DNA of 64,000 nt from the NCBI GenBank assembly GCA_903813345.2, contig CAIIXF020000007.1, forward strand, positions 29,747,564-29,811,563. Direction: 5' to 3'. Position numbers and translations under genes: made by a program. The notes beneath the pieces are model-generated. The model worked only from the letters and a program-made list of their open reading frames with translations. It made no database searches and was not told the DNA's origin. This DNA comes from Owenia fusiformis. Taxonomy: Eukaryota > Annelida > Polychaeta > Sabellida > Oweniidae. Every line of letters begins with the position of its first letter. Position 1 is the stretch's first letter. This document shows, in pieces, positions 36,466 through 49,600 of this stretch.

Positions 36466-39400
36466 ATGACAAGAAATTCTATTCTTATTACATTTGTTAT
36501 CCTAGGTAAGTCACTTTATTTAGTAAACAAACAGGAGTACATACTGAGTTGTTTGTCTTCAAAGTATTTGGATCTGATTTTGGATAAAATACTCGCATTT
36601 ACCTTATATCAGCCTTCTAGTCTTCTACTGAAAACTGCACGAAAATGCATATTATCATTTTGCCATATAAAAGCACAACATACATATATGTTTAAGAACA
36701 ATTAAAAACCCACTTGTACAAGGACAATTTTAGAGTGTAAGCAATGATATTTAAACAAATCTCCATTATTATAAACATGAATTTAATTTAAAAATCAGTT
36801 ATAGCCTACTAACAAATGTTTATCCCTCATTATCTAATTACCCAGAGCTATCCCTCACTATGTTCATTACACATTCAAATTATCCTTTCTTATTATCCGC
36901 ATCTTTATTTCCATACATACTCGTTTCCCAGTTTGATTTTCAACATCATACCTTGGAAATCCAAGATGATTTCCATATGCACTTTGATATTGTGAACCAT
37001 TCTTGATTATATTCGATACAGTTGCCATTTCACCATCTTGTTCGGGGGATCCAGTTCATATCGACGATCCGTCCGTCACAGACGCCGATAGGACATGGAT
37101 TAACAACTGGAACAAAGAAAATGCAAGTTCCAAACCAAGTATAACTCGCTATGATAGAGGGCACATCAACATCAGAGCACCGAATGGTTTTACCGTTGAG
37201 TTTGTCAGACAGACGTCAGAATGTTGGAAGGTATACTCAGTTCTATTATCTTCTCATTTAGATATCGGTTCATCATACCACTCTCCCCATTGCCAGATGT
37301 ACTTTGTCCCCGTGGTTCTTCATCATCGCACTGTTGCGAGGTGTTCAATAACCATGGACTGAAAGACAGCAGATGTAGAATGGATGTATTTCATCCTTAA
37401 TAGATGTCACTTAAATATGTAAGGCATATTTATTCACGTTGTTGTAATCCATATGCTCGTTTTTTGTAGTGTCCTCTTTTACCTGGTCTGACAGTAGGAG
37501 CAGGCCAGGTAGGAAGCTACTTAGTAGACACGATGTGGGAATCAGAGCTCTACCAACTCAGAAGATATGTTAACAGTTCGTACAGTGAATTGATTTGCAG
37601 GTAGTGCCATTACTAGTGGGAGATGTAAAATGTTGTTAAATTAATTTATTTGGTTTCTGAATGTGTATATAATAAGCTTTCTGATGAAGTAATAATGTTC
37701 TTGATAAATCGTGTTAGCATCATGGCAACATTGATATTTTTTGGTTCTCTTGTGCTGCAGTTTCCTATGATGGCATGCACCCTAATCCCCCGTTATATTG
37801 TTTCCTTACTTCTTGCTTAATAGCAATAACGAGCGATTGGCTGAAAATGGGGACTACTGGCTACTTGTAAGTGAAGATATGGACGCTGCATCATGTCGTA
37901 TGATCATATCCAACAGGCCTCCAAATGCATATATGCGTGAGTTAATTAAATACAATTTTATATATAGTTCCTACACCTCAGAATGTTCACTCTATGGTCT
38001 CAACTCTGGATGTTTCACCCGTTAAATTTTTCACCCCATGGACTTTTCACCTTAAAGAGATTTCACACCTGGACATTTCACCCCCTCGATATTTCACCCC
38101 TTAAACACTAAGATAAATTACAGTCTGTGGTTGAAACGTCCAAGGGTGTGAAACGTTTCAAGGATCAATCGTCTAAGTGAGTAAAACCTTTAAGGAGTGA
38201 AATGTGTTGAGACCCAACTTTACAATGTAAAATTCCGGTAAAATTTCAAATCTCAATACGCTATTTATCTAAATTTATACCTTGTATTTTCATAAATATA
38301 TTTTATAACAATATTTTGATTATAGATCAACATTTTTACTCTTTTAGCCATATTTTATGCGTTCCTTGTCTATCTTGGTCTGGCGTTCATCTACGTCCTC
38401 TACAAGATTCTGAAAAGGTAAGTGAAATGTAAGCACACGTGCAAAAAGGTGACAGTTCAAATAGTACATTGCAAAATACAACGAGCAAAAAAGAACCAAG
38501 AGTACAAGAATTCAGAAATTGCATGTTCATTTAATAAATTAAATATTTTGATAATCCATATTTTAATTCACAAATTTGTAGTTTGCCTGACACCCACGCA
38601 TTTTCATTTAAAAATCTACAGACGTTTGTTTACATTCGGCTGTTTAGCTCGTACCGTGTTATAGAAAAGTCTTAGAAGTCTCATTTTACTAAAACATACT
38701 CCATAATATTCCATACATTATGATTTATATCACTATATGTCCATTAATAGTTTATTACTAACTATTTTATGTTCTGTAACAGTGATATAGAAATTATATC
38801 TTTGAGTGTTATACACAATGCATTGTACATGTATCCACGATATATATATATATAGAATTAGCAATTTTATACTGTAACAATTGCAATATTATCTAGTTAA
38901 AGTCAATGCCTCATATTTATCTTGTATTCCAGAAAAGACAAGTTACCTTCATGGAAGACTAAAGGTGCTGATATCACAGAGCCATCCAAAACAGAAAGCA
39001 CAACAACCCTGGTTTGTCAAAATGACTTATTACATGCATTTCTAGAGCTCCGTGTTTATGAGTTCTTAACCAATGGTTTTGGAGATTACCATTGCATGAT
39101 CTATACTGCACACGTACCATCTTCAGTGAACGTTGTAATGCTTTCGTAAATCGCAATATTTTCTGTATCAAAGTTGAAAAGAATACAAAAAGTAGTGGTC
39201 GATGTATTTAGAAAATTCTTTAGTGTATCGTTAGTAGCTCACCCTCTTCGGCTTCCGATGGACAATGGGAAAGCCAAGGGAAGTTAGTCATTCCTCTTAC
39301 AATTGGTACCTGTAGTAGTGCTGTATACTCGTATTACACAAAAGAGAAATGTATAGTTTACTTACTGTAACGGATGTCAATGATTTTCACAGGAAATGCA

Positions 39401-42400
39401 CGGATCTACGAGTGGCGTACATGGGTTGTCCGATGGTGAAACCAAAGTCGAGCCAACAAAAAAGAAAAGTCAGCGCCTTGTGTCCCTCGATGCATTCCGT
39501 GGGTAAGCACTACCACGTTTCTTATACTGCATTTATAGACTGGTTGACAAAACAATGTGTGCTTTACTAACCCCATTATAACCATTCTGATTTATCAGTC
39601 TCTATTGTAATCTAGCTTGATCTCTATTCTTAGGTTGTGTTTGACGGTTATGATATTTGTGAACTATGGCGGTGGAGGGTATGATGTCTTCATTCATCCA
39701 CCCTGGAATGGTCTTACAGTTCCCGATCTTGTCTTCCCCTGGTAAGAAAACACACTGAACGAAACCATGCATTTTGGTACTTCCGTGTAATTATTGTTTA
39801 ATGAAGTTGTTATCTGCCAGTAATTATTGCTGCTGATTTATTTTGTGTTTCAATCAAGCTCAAACGGAGAGTTTGGGTCTTCCTAGTGCTTCTAGGCTAG
39901 AACTATTCCACATTAAGATAGAGACTCCCTCACGATTTAACTTTTTCAGATCCTGTTTGCAGTCCTCATTTCCATCTGCTATATAATTGTAATGTTTCTT
40001 TTTCTTTCAAGGTTTATCTTTATGATGGGTACAGCGATGGCATATTCGTTTAGAGGTCTTCTGAAAAGGGAAACTCCAAAATGGAAAATTGCATTAAAGA
40101 TTTTAAAGCGCTCCATCATCCTGATGTTCCTGGGACTTGTACTTAATAGTGTTTGGGGACGTAAGTTATTTTTGCTGATTTAGCAAATGAAACAGACAAG
40201 ACTGAATATTTATTCTGTAACTGTTGTGTATTATCAACATAGATAGCTATGGTAGGATCCTATCTAATAATCAATAATCAAAGTTTATAATGTGTTGTTT
40301 TTCAAATGTTACCATTTTTGCAATGTCATTCTGTGTCGGAAATTATGTTTTAGCGATTAAATGGCAAACATTACGTATCCCTGGTGTTTTACAAAGGTTT
40401 TCATGGGTGTATCTCATCGTAGCCTTTGTTCACATGTTCTTCGCCAGGTTAGATGATCCCAAAAAGGTAAACATTGACATTTTTTGGAAACATTCATTCA
40501 CAACGAAGTTCATGTACATTTTAGTTGATAATGTATAAATAATACTAAAAATTGTAAAATATATTTGTAGTAATTAAAACATGGCTCAATCCCATCTGAC
40601 GTTTGATGCCTCATGGTCTTTTAAATGTCCTGGCAGTTCAACAACATCGTTTCTTTTTTCATTAAGTTATGGTCGTTTTTCTAATCGCATTTCTATTGTT
40701 TCAGGATTCAAAACGAGGACATGTTCGTGATCTGATATACTATTGGCCGGAATGGGTCATCCACTTTTGCCTTCTGGGCATATTCATTGGTATTACACAT
40801 GGTCTGCCAGTACCAGGATGCCCTACGTAAGGAAGTGAATTCATATTGTTTTGCCTCATTCAGTGTTTTTTATACTACACATAGTTATTAGATTTGAATG
40901 ATTTTTACCTTTATTAAATTGTTACTTCATGGCACTGATACAATAAATAATACAAAATCACAGAACAAGCTGGTTTCGACATTGGACATACAGAGTAAAT
41001 CTGTTGTTTTAAATGTTCGTTGGTTTGGCTTTCACTGTAAAGTATTTCAATTGATTCTCGATTTTCAACTTTAAAGCGGCTATTTAGGACCAGGTGGGCT
41101 TCACGAGAACAAAAAATTTGAGAACTGCACAGGTGGCGCTGCTGGGTACATAGATTACAAAGTATTCGGGCATAACCACTTGTGGATAAACACCCCAATA
41201 CGGGTAACTTTTTTATGATTATTGTTGGGTTTTATTGCAAAATAACTTTCATAATAACTATTAACATTGTAAGGGCATTTTGGTTCCCTTTTTGATAAGT
41301 AGTAATAATATTAATGTGTTTGCCATTTGAGAATTGCAACAATCATCTACCCCCATCATGTATACTTCTTTTCATATTATAGAACCTCTATAAGACGAAC
41401 ATACCATATGACCCAGAGGGTCTTCTCGGAACACTATCTGCATGTTTCACGTGTTTCCTGGGTCTTCAGGTATATGTCTTCCTTAAAGCAACAGAATATT
41501 TAAATTTAACAAATATATTGATCATGATTGAAAACCTTTACAAACTTGGAAGGAGGGTCGATGTATGCATGAATTGTCCTGTTATAGGCTGGGCTTATCT
41601 TTGTCACGTATAAAGGACACAAGAACAGATTAATACGATTGGCATTCTGGTGTATCTTCTGGGTAAGTTTTGTTGAATCGTGAACACATATTTTTAACAA
41701 TCCCAATCGACAGAAAAACATATTATGTTCTGCGGTTTCGGAGAATTATGTCGTACTTTATGAAGATAAGAGGATTTTAACATTTTGAGCTAGAATAGTA
41801 GGTAAATAGATTATACACGTGGTTGATAAATTTGATCCTACTTCTCTGATCAAACGTTTTTTCTGAAATAATCATGTAGCATATCTTGAGGATGGTATGA
41901 TAACATTGTGCACATTGAACGGCCCTGATGGACATTCTGCCTGAGAATAAGTCATTTTATTTTCAGGGAATACCAGCAGCTATTCTGACAAAATTTAGCA
42001 AGAATGATGGCTTCATTTCTGTTAATAAGCCATTATGGTCTATCTCGTTTGCGTTTGGACTCTCTAGTATGGCTTATTTCTTGCTGATCGTTATGTATAT
42101 TGGCATTGATATCCTGAAAATATGGGGCGGACAACCCTTCATCTATCCAGGTAATGAATAACTGGATACTCGTATTGTTTATTGTAGCTATCCCATGTGG
42201 CTATATACTGAACAAGATGTTTACAAGTGCATTCACAAGATATAGTATGCACTTTAAATTTAGTGTTTAGATTTCTCAAAATTCTCAGTTTATCTGAGCA
42301 TTTGGTTTGTGTAATTTAACTGATACCGTATCATTGTTTCTTTTTGTTTGTAATCAGCATGATAGAAGACAACAATCAAAATAGACAAGTGTTCAAATTC

Positions 42401-42920
42401 TATTCTGACAAAACCCACCAGCGTACACTCCTTTCAAAAGCTGTTCAAACAGTCAGGTTTCCTCAGCTAATGTACCACGGATCGCCGGATTCAAGCATGT
42501 TTGGCACTTTACAAAATTCATTATGTTGATCACATGTAGTAATTGAGAAAATAATCATACATTACATGTCGTTAACACGCTACTTAATTTTGAGTGTGGG
42601 TGTGAAACTTTCGAAGGGGATTGTATCTGAAAGGTGTGTTCACAACTAGGATTCTGCATCCTAGGTAGTAGGTTCACAATCAGTTGACAGGTTGTTGTCA
42701 AAATACACTGATCAATACCAACGCAACGATGTGATATGTTTCAGGAATGAACTCTATTGTGATATACTGTTGCCATAGTATATTCACGAACATGCTTCCC
42801 GTCAACTGGGTGACTGATATGGTCCATTGGCAGCAGCTTTTGCGGGCATTATGGGGGACCACGTGGTGGGTGATTGTTGCATACGTTTTATTTCTCAAGA
42901 AGATATTTGTGGCGATTTAG
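36466..42920 (+). CDS. HGSNAT: Heparan-alpha-glucosaminide N-acetyltransferase, 16 exons
   Basis: Exons 36466-36505, 37022-37230, 37470-37600, 37824-37936, 38348-38417, 38933-39011, 39393-39502, 39634-39741, 40012-40160, 40354-40466, 40705-40826, 41077-41203, 41383-41469, 41588-41662, 41967-42150 and 42745-42920 total 1893 nt (630 residues), close to the human protein. The enzyme moves acetyl groups from cytosolic acetyl-CoA across the lysosomal membrane to heparan sulfate glucosamine. Exon 1 is a signal peptide; a luminal domain follows, then TM1 in exon 5 ([16 protein letters not shown]) and the DUF1624-type core: [70 protein letters not shown]. The His before PWNG (His272) corresponds to the acetyl-accepting His269 of human HGSNAT and is kept. 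The last exon ends in KKIFVAI, like the human C-terminus. All phases agree. Confidence 0.96.
38010..38210. repeat. Degenerate TTTCACCCC repeat in an HGSNAT intron
   Basis: Six or so TTTCACC units at 8-20 bp spacing up to 38100, followed by opposite-strand GGTGTGAAAC and GGAGTGAAATG forms. Confidence 0.5.
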
Positions 42921-42929
42921 AACCAATAG

Positions 42930-43470
42930 TAGACATGCGACAACGTTGATGGTTTTATACTAATTGGTGCAGAAATGATACAAAGCCAACGTTGATGCTA
43001 TACAGTCAGTTAATAATTAATGGTGAAAAATGAAACAAAGACAACGTTGATGATGACTATTTTATAATAAATGGTGCAACAATGAAACAAAAAAGAAAAC
43101 GTTCATGACAAACAGTTGATAATTAATGGTGAAAAATGAAACAAAGACAACGTTGGTGATGACTATTTTATAATTAATGGTGCAACAATGAAACAAAAAC
43201 AACGTTTATGACAAACAGTTAATTAATGGTAAAAATGAAACAAAGACAACGTCGATGATGACTGTTTTATAACTATTTTATAATTAATGAAACAAAGACA
43301 ACGTTGACGATGACTTTTTTTATAATAAATGGTGCAACAATGAAACAAAGACAACGTTGATGATGACTATTTTATGATTAATGGTGCAACAATAAAACAA
43401 AGACAACGTTGTTGATGAACAGTTGATAATTAATGGTGAAAGAATAAAACAAAGACAACGTTGATTACAT
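42930..43470 (+). repeat. Minisatellite of about 50 bp in the HGSNAT 3' UTR
   Basis: About ten diverged units built on AATGAAACAAAGACAACG, followed by GATGATGACTATTTTATAAT or a CAGTTGATAATTAATGGTG variant. The two unit types tend to alternate. It begins about ten bases after the HGSNAT stop. Several units contain the hexamer AATAAA. Confidence 0.85.
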
Positions 43471-43519
43471 CGATTTGATATGTACATAATATATATTTTA
43501 TACTTAAAATCTGTCTGTA

Positions 43520-43534
43520 TTTATTTACAATAAA
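43520..43534. terminator. Back-to-back poly(A) signals of two convergent genes
   Basis: AATAAA for the minus-strand gene (TTTATT at 43520-43525) and AATAAA for HGSNAT at 43529-43534 are three bases apart on opposite strands. Because each cleavage site lies downstream of its signal, the two mature 3' ends should overlap by tens of bases. Confidence 0.6.
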
Positions 43535-43697
43535 CTGTGTCGATAATTCAAAAATATTTACATATTTACAACCATTCCATAACCCGTCTTGTAAGTGTCA
43601 ATACAAATTGTACAACATTCACTTCGTCTGCATTTGAAACTTATAAATAATACTTCATTCCAATTAAATAAAATATATACACAAGCTCTGCTATATA

Positions 43698-46600
43698 CTA
43701 TTGCTCTGAATTACTGCCGTGTCTTGCTACTGTTACGCTAGTCGTATGTTGCCTGTTAATAGGTTTGTCCATATATTTCATTATCCACAGTCCTGTTGGT
43801 AGATTTTGACAACCAAAGTATTGACGATGTAGTTCGGAACGTGTAAAGGGCAGGCGGACATTACATGGTGCCCCAAATATCGTTTTCTGCGAGACCTCTC
43901 CAAAATCTCGTCCTCCATGAACCATCTCTGGATCTGAACGTAGCACTAATGATTTCGTCTTCTGCAATTAAATGGAATAAATAAATTAGAACGTCAGTCA
44001 AACAAAAGTCAATTACATAGCGTATTTTTGATTTGGAAAATGAAAATAGAAGTAAATACGTGCTTACTCTATGGATTTGTTGTGTACATGTCTCTGTATG
44101 GTTTGCTGTAACCCAGTAATGTGTATAATCATCCAACCATGAATATTCATGTTCACTTCCACTGGCATAGACGATCACGTTCCTATGGTGCTTTGATTTC
44201 TGCACCTCCTGGGCAATGTTACCAGAGTAGCTCTGGTCAACGATCAGATGGACTTGCCTGGCCTGACAATCGGTGAGGTCTGATAACAATTCCTCAACCG
44301 TATACCTCTCGTTCTCACTTGCCTATAAACATATTCATATGTTATTTCTGAAGTATGTTTTTGGTCCCATAGCATCTACTATCTCCGTAAGAGAGCACAA
44401 GCTTTAGATAAAAAGGAAATCTTGTTGACTCAAAATGCGTTCTTCATAAAATAACAGATTGATGGTTACTGTTGGCTCTGCCGGAAAATTTCCGTTTGCG
44501 ATTTTGTAGGTATTGTATATTTCTCCTTATCAAATAAGAGACACTTATTACAACTATTAAGCCATATGATATGTTAATTTAAAATTGTCTACTTACAATT
44601 CCGTTTTTATCCACATCCCAAAGTAATGAGCTTCCGTCAGCGGTGGCTGGGCTGTTCAGGTAGAGCACCAGGGACTCTACACAGTGTAGTGAAGTACACA
44701 TTCGTTGCAAGTGGTACCTCATTGCCAGCTTCATGGCTGCAGGGTGGATGTCCTGACTCTCCTCCCCAGTCACTAAAACAAGTATATAAGTGATAGTAGG
44801 CTCATTTTGTTCACGTATCATGGCAAGTAGTTTAGTTAGAGCAATTGTAATTGCATCCTTCTTGAGAGTCCACTTTTCAGCTGTTGTATCAGTTCTTAGA
44901 CTGAAACTATGTGCTGGAATATTGTGTGTGAAATAATATTGTTCAACTTAACAACAGTACTTTGTTGCTTAGTCATTGTTGGGATGCGAACTTTTTGTTT
45001 TCCAACCATATTTTTGTACTTTTGTTGGAGGTACGTGACATTACATTACAGGTTTGTTTGTTAATCATGCTTTGATTAAAGGGGACGCTAATCTGAGCGA
45101 TGGGTATGGTAATTGATACGTTACCATGTAGCTGAACATTAAAATACATGAAAGGACAATATTGGGTCATAGTCTTTTGATCATAGGGCAATATTACGTG
45201 AAAGGAAGTTTAAAAAACATATCAAGCAGAGTTGACTTGGTTTGTTTTGATATCACTTATCGAAAAATCAAAAGTTATGGATGTTTATGAACAAAGTTGT
45301 GTAGGCCGTGTTTGTATTCATAATATATCAATTTTGTATCATTTAACTGGTTGGCAGAACAAGTTCTTTAGACGTTTCCTATGGAATCCTATCAGGTTTC
45401 GTGATACTGAAATATATGTAAGCGTTTTGTTTGTTGATTTGACGATCAAAGCGTTTTTCTATGCGACCTTTCACTTGTACCTGTTCATTAATAAACCTGT
45501 AAGAGTTAATATTTGTCATATTTCATAATGAAAAATGCATTTTTATATTTATGGAAGTGGTAATGGGGCTGTTTGCATCAATGTTACTTAGATATTTTAA
45601 CATTATTTTAGGTTAACAGGATCAAAGGGAGATGAGGCGGCAATGTCAAATGTAAGCATGCTAAATGATTAAGTGAAACGAAACAAAAGTATCGGCAAGG
45701 TTCTTCCCTTTGATGTTTTGTTGATGTTTATTGTTATGAAGATTATATTGGCTGTCGACTGGGCTGAGTCGCCCAAACACGATACACAGATTTTCTCATC
45801 AGATACTTCTAAACTAAAAGCCTTTGATATCTCAACTGAATGAAATTAATGCCTATCTTTCATTGAAATATTATAGTATTTTTATTTTGTTAATTACTTC
45901 TGGTCACAATAGCGACTAAAGCTAGATGATAAATGAGCATTAATACACTGACAATAGAAACTACAGCGGCTAATAGAATATATACATGCCGTCTTCAATT
46001 CGTCTTTGATCGCTTCATATCTATTTAAATCAATTAACGGCGCAGTGTCTCATACACTGTAGACATGTGCATCGACCTGACAGTATCAATAGAAAAGTGA
46101 GAATTTACGTCAACTAACAGGTTTCTTACACACCGTGAGCTAGCGATACACGAATAGATAACAGTTCCAGAGTCTCGTTACATCCGATGACGTACACTTC
46201 CATCCGTCCCCTTCCAACATATATTTTCAACAAATGAGTTGGATCGAATCATGATTTGACCATACGTCTCGATGAAGCTATGTTAAAAATAGCTGTTTCT
46301 AAAATTCCGAAGATTTAAATGAATGAATTTTATCTGATTTTCTATTTTGGTTGTTGGTATGCGATATCGTACACCCAGGTGCATCGTCCTGGTACAAACG
46401 GCACAAACACAGGCTAATCCTATCCTATCTTCTCAACAGTATTGGAATTAAATTAAATATAATTAGCATACACCTTTAAGCAGAAGATAAATATAATGAA
46501 CAAAATACGGAACTTAGGGATGTAGATTTGACAAGTCCGCACATCAAAGTGTACAAATTAAAGGAACATGAAAAGGCCAAACTAGGAGTGTTTTAACACC

Positions 46601-49600
46601 TTGCCATACTTTGTAGTCCCCGCTTATCAGGGAAAATAGTAATGTCATGTTCAACTTGGCAGACTTTATAATATCAAAGTAAATCCAACCGGGTTTACCG
46701 AAGTTCCCGGATTCTTTTAAATGATGATAAAACCGTTTTCGTGAAACTATGGTATAAATTTGTAATATCATGCGATCTCATATTCATTCAGCTCTTTGAT
46801 GTCAGCCTTCAGTCTTTCGAACGTTAGTGTAATAATTGTAATGAAGTATTTTAAAAAATAATGAAACTAATTTACTATACTGAATATAGGCCTATCTTTG
46901 TTATATTTTTTGTTTATCATTACCATGTAAACATTTGCATGATATAGGTATCAAAAGTACATTTTGGTCTCCCGTAACTTTTATTAATTGACATTCCCCT
47001 GAAATATACGCTGCAAAATGAGCACCATGCAACTTATAGTTAGCTATGAGGGGCAAGTTCATTAAATCATGAAGCGCGCGTTACAAGTTGCCTTTGATCT
47101 ATATGGCTGCTTGCTCGTATGCGGCTATATCATTGCTCATACTGTGGACGAGGCTTTGATGCTGACATGATGTGTTGGCTTGAATTTATCATGTGATTCC
47201 TCAGTTTTCCATCAAACGCTACCTCAGCAGGTATAGTATACACACATACCTCTTGACATGTGTTATCTTAATTTACTCTGCATCAAGGTGAGTTTTTACC
47301 TCTTGATTCTGTTTTTGCTCAGTGCAAGGTACAGGTAACCTGGGCAGGTATGAATCGTAAGCAATTGTGTTTACGTATACCCTTTCTTATATGCATATTG
47401 TTAGATACAGCATATCGTATCATATATGCTATATATCCATCTTATAACATATAAAGGTAGTTTATGAAGTAAGAGAAAGAGAAGATGGTTTGATTTCACC
47501 ACAATGATGTTCGCCAATCACCAAAGGATCTTCAAGTTAATACTTATGGATCCGAATCAAATGCTCAAACTCAACCCCGAGTTCACTTTGATCTTTATGA
47601 TATTCATTTGGACAATCGGATCTGATACATAGGAAAACGCGTATCTAAACAGTACTTTTTTCACTGTTGAGTATCGTGCAAACTATAAAATTTATATCTC
47701 AAAACATATTTTATAAATTTGTTGAGTTGTAAATAAATATAATCGCATGCTAGCTATCATAGATGAAAGCTATGAACATGAATGATGTTCATTATATAGC
47801 CTGTTAATGGTCATAATAATTATCGGGGGTAAACAGGTATTTTGTAGTTGAGTGAGCGAACAGAATACGAACATAGAATGTAATTGAAAGTTTTTGATCC
47901 CTAACATAATTGTGCACTTGAATTACACACTTGATACCAAAGGCCGGCGGCTAGATTTCTGTCAACGCAGTTTCTATCATGGCATACATGATCAAATACT
48001 TATAATAGACTAATCGTAATCAAATAAATATGATAATTTCAACTCCCCATCAATGGCTCGGCGTATATGTGATCTTGTAAAATCTGATATGAGTAGAGTT
48101 GACACCCAGAAGCAGGGAGAGAAAACCGATCCCATTTGAATTTCCATAAATGCCGTTTTCAATAAGTTAGTTTACAAGGATAAAGGGATTTCTCTTCATT
48201 GTAGTTCCTTTCAAGATTATTTCAAAGAGTAACAAACAGGTTTGATGTGTTAGAAAACGGTAGCTATAAAGTGATATCTAGCGATAAAAGATCACTTTAA
48301 AGCCTTTTTGACCTGCCACCAATTTGTCTTAGTAAAGTAACTGATTAAAATACTTTTTAACCTCTCACTCTAATCTAAGCCCTCAAACATCCTATGAAGT
48401 GACTTCAAATTTCCTTTAAACTTCGAAATCGGAGAACGAGTGATGAATAAAACATTATTATAACAAATATACTTTTACAAATTGAAGATAATAATGTTTA
48501 CCCTCTGGGTAGTCAGAGGTTTACCTTATTGTATTTATAAGTTGATGAGGTATTGAATAATTAAGAGTGGGTGGAGGAGAAACACAAAAAGAACAGTAAA
48601 AGTTGTATTCTCGTGGATTTTGCAAATCGTATATTTTGTGGATATTTGACGAGCGTTCGACGTCTTTACTTGTGACTTTACAAGTTGACCAAAGTCAATG
48701 AGATATAAACACAACTAAATTATGCCTGTTTTAACTTCCAGTAAATATAGGTTTTACTTTATCAGTTAAAATAAGTATATGTATCATATTATAGAAATCA
48801 GCACTAACCATTATTAAAGGCACACCCTGGGATGTATCATGTGACCGTGACTTTTCTCTGATTAATATTGATCCTTGATTAATTTTGGAGACTAATTTAC
48901 TTTTTGCAAGAATTAATTTCTCATTTGTTGTAAAAATTATAGTTACCTTCAGTTCCATCGATCCCGTTAGCGAAAAAGACTTTGACGTGTTTCTTTCTGA
49001 ATCCATTATTCCTCAACATATTATAGACGTTTAAAATGTTTCTTTTGTGCCTTGGCAAACTAATTTGTCGGTTCCATCCACCTGATATTATCATTGCCTG
49101 GTCACATATTTCGAATGGCCTGAAAGTGAAACAAAAATTAAGTTTCAAAGCAGAATGGCAACATATTAATATATCCTTGATATTTTAGGGAGAATATCCA
49201 AAAGGTGTTTCTCAATCAATTCTATTTATTTCATAAATGTCTTGCTGTTAAGTTGACAATCAATCGGCAAAGATTTAATATATTGTGGATCAATATAGAT
49301 ATAAAGTAATTAAGCCATCGTGTTGGTTATTTTGATACCAATTCTCCATTTTCTGGATTTTTGTTACCAATCTCTTGTTTGTACCACTGAATTTGGATAT
49401 GCATTTTACCTGCAGCTAGTTCTTGTTGTTTCGTGTGTAGTTTCGCATCGTATCGTATTATCACGAAGTGGGTTGCATATCAGATCAGCAGTTTCATTTA
49501 TGGAGCGCATCTGTGGGCATACTCCAAATCCTGGGATATTTGAACGACATGTGAGTCGCTGTGCCGTTGTTTCTCGCTCATGTTCCAGAAAAACTCGTGG

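Noticed and set aside
42930-43470. CRISPR-like array
   Set aside because: Units diverge and there are no unique spacers; it is a minisatellite in an animal 3' UTR.
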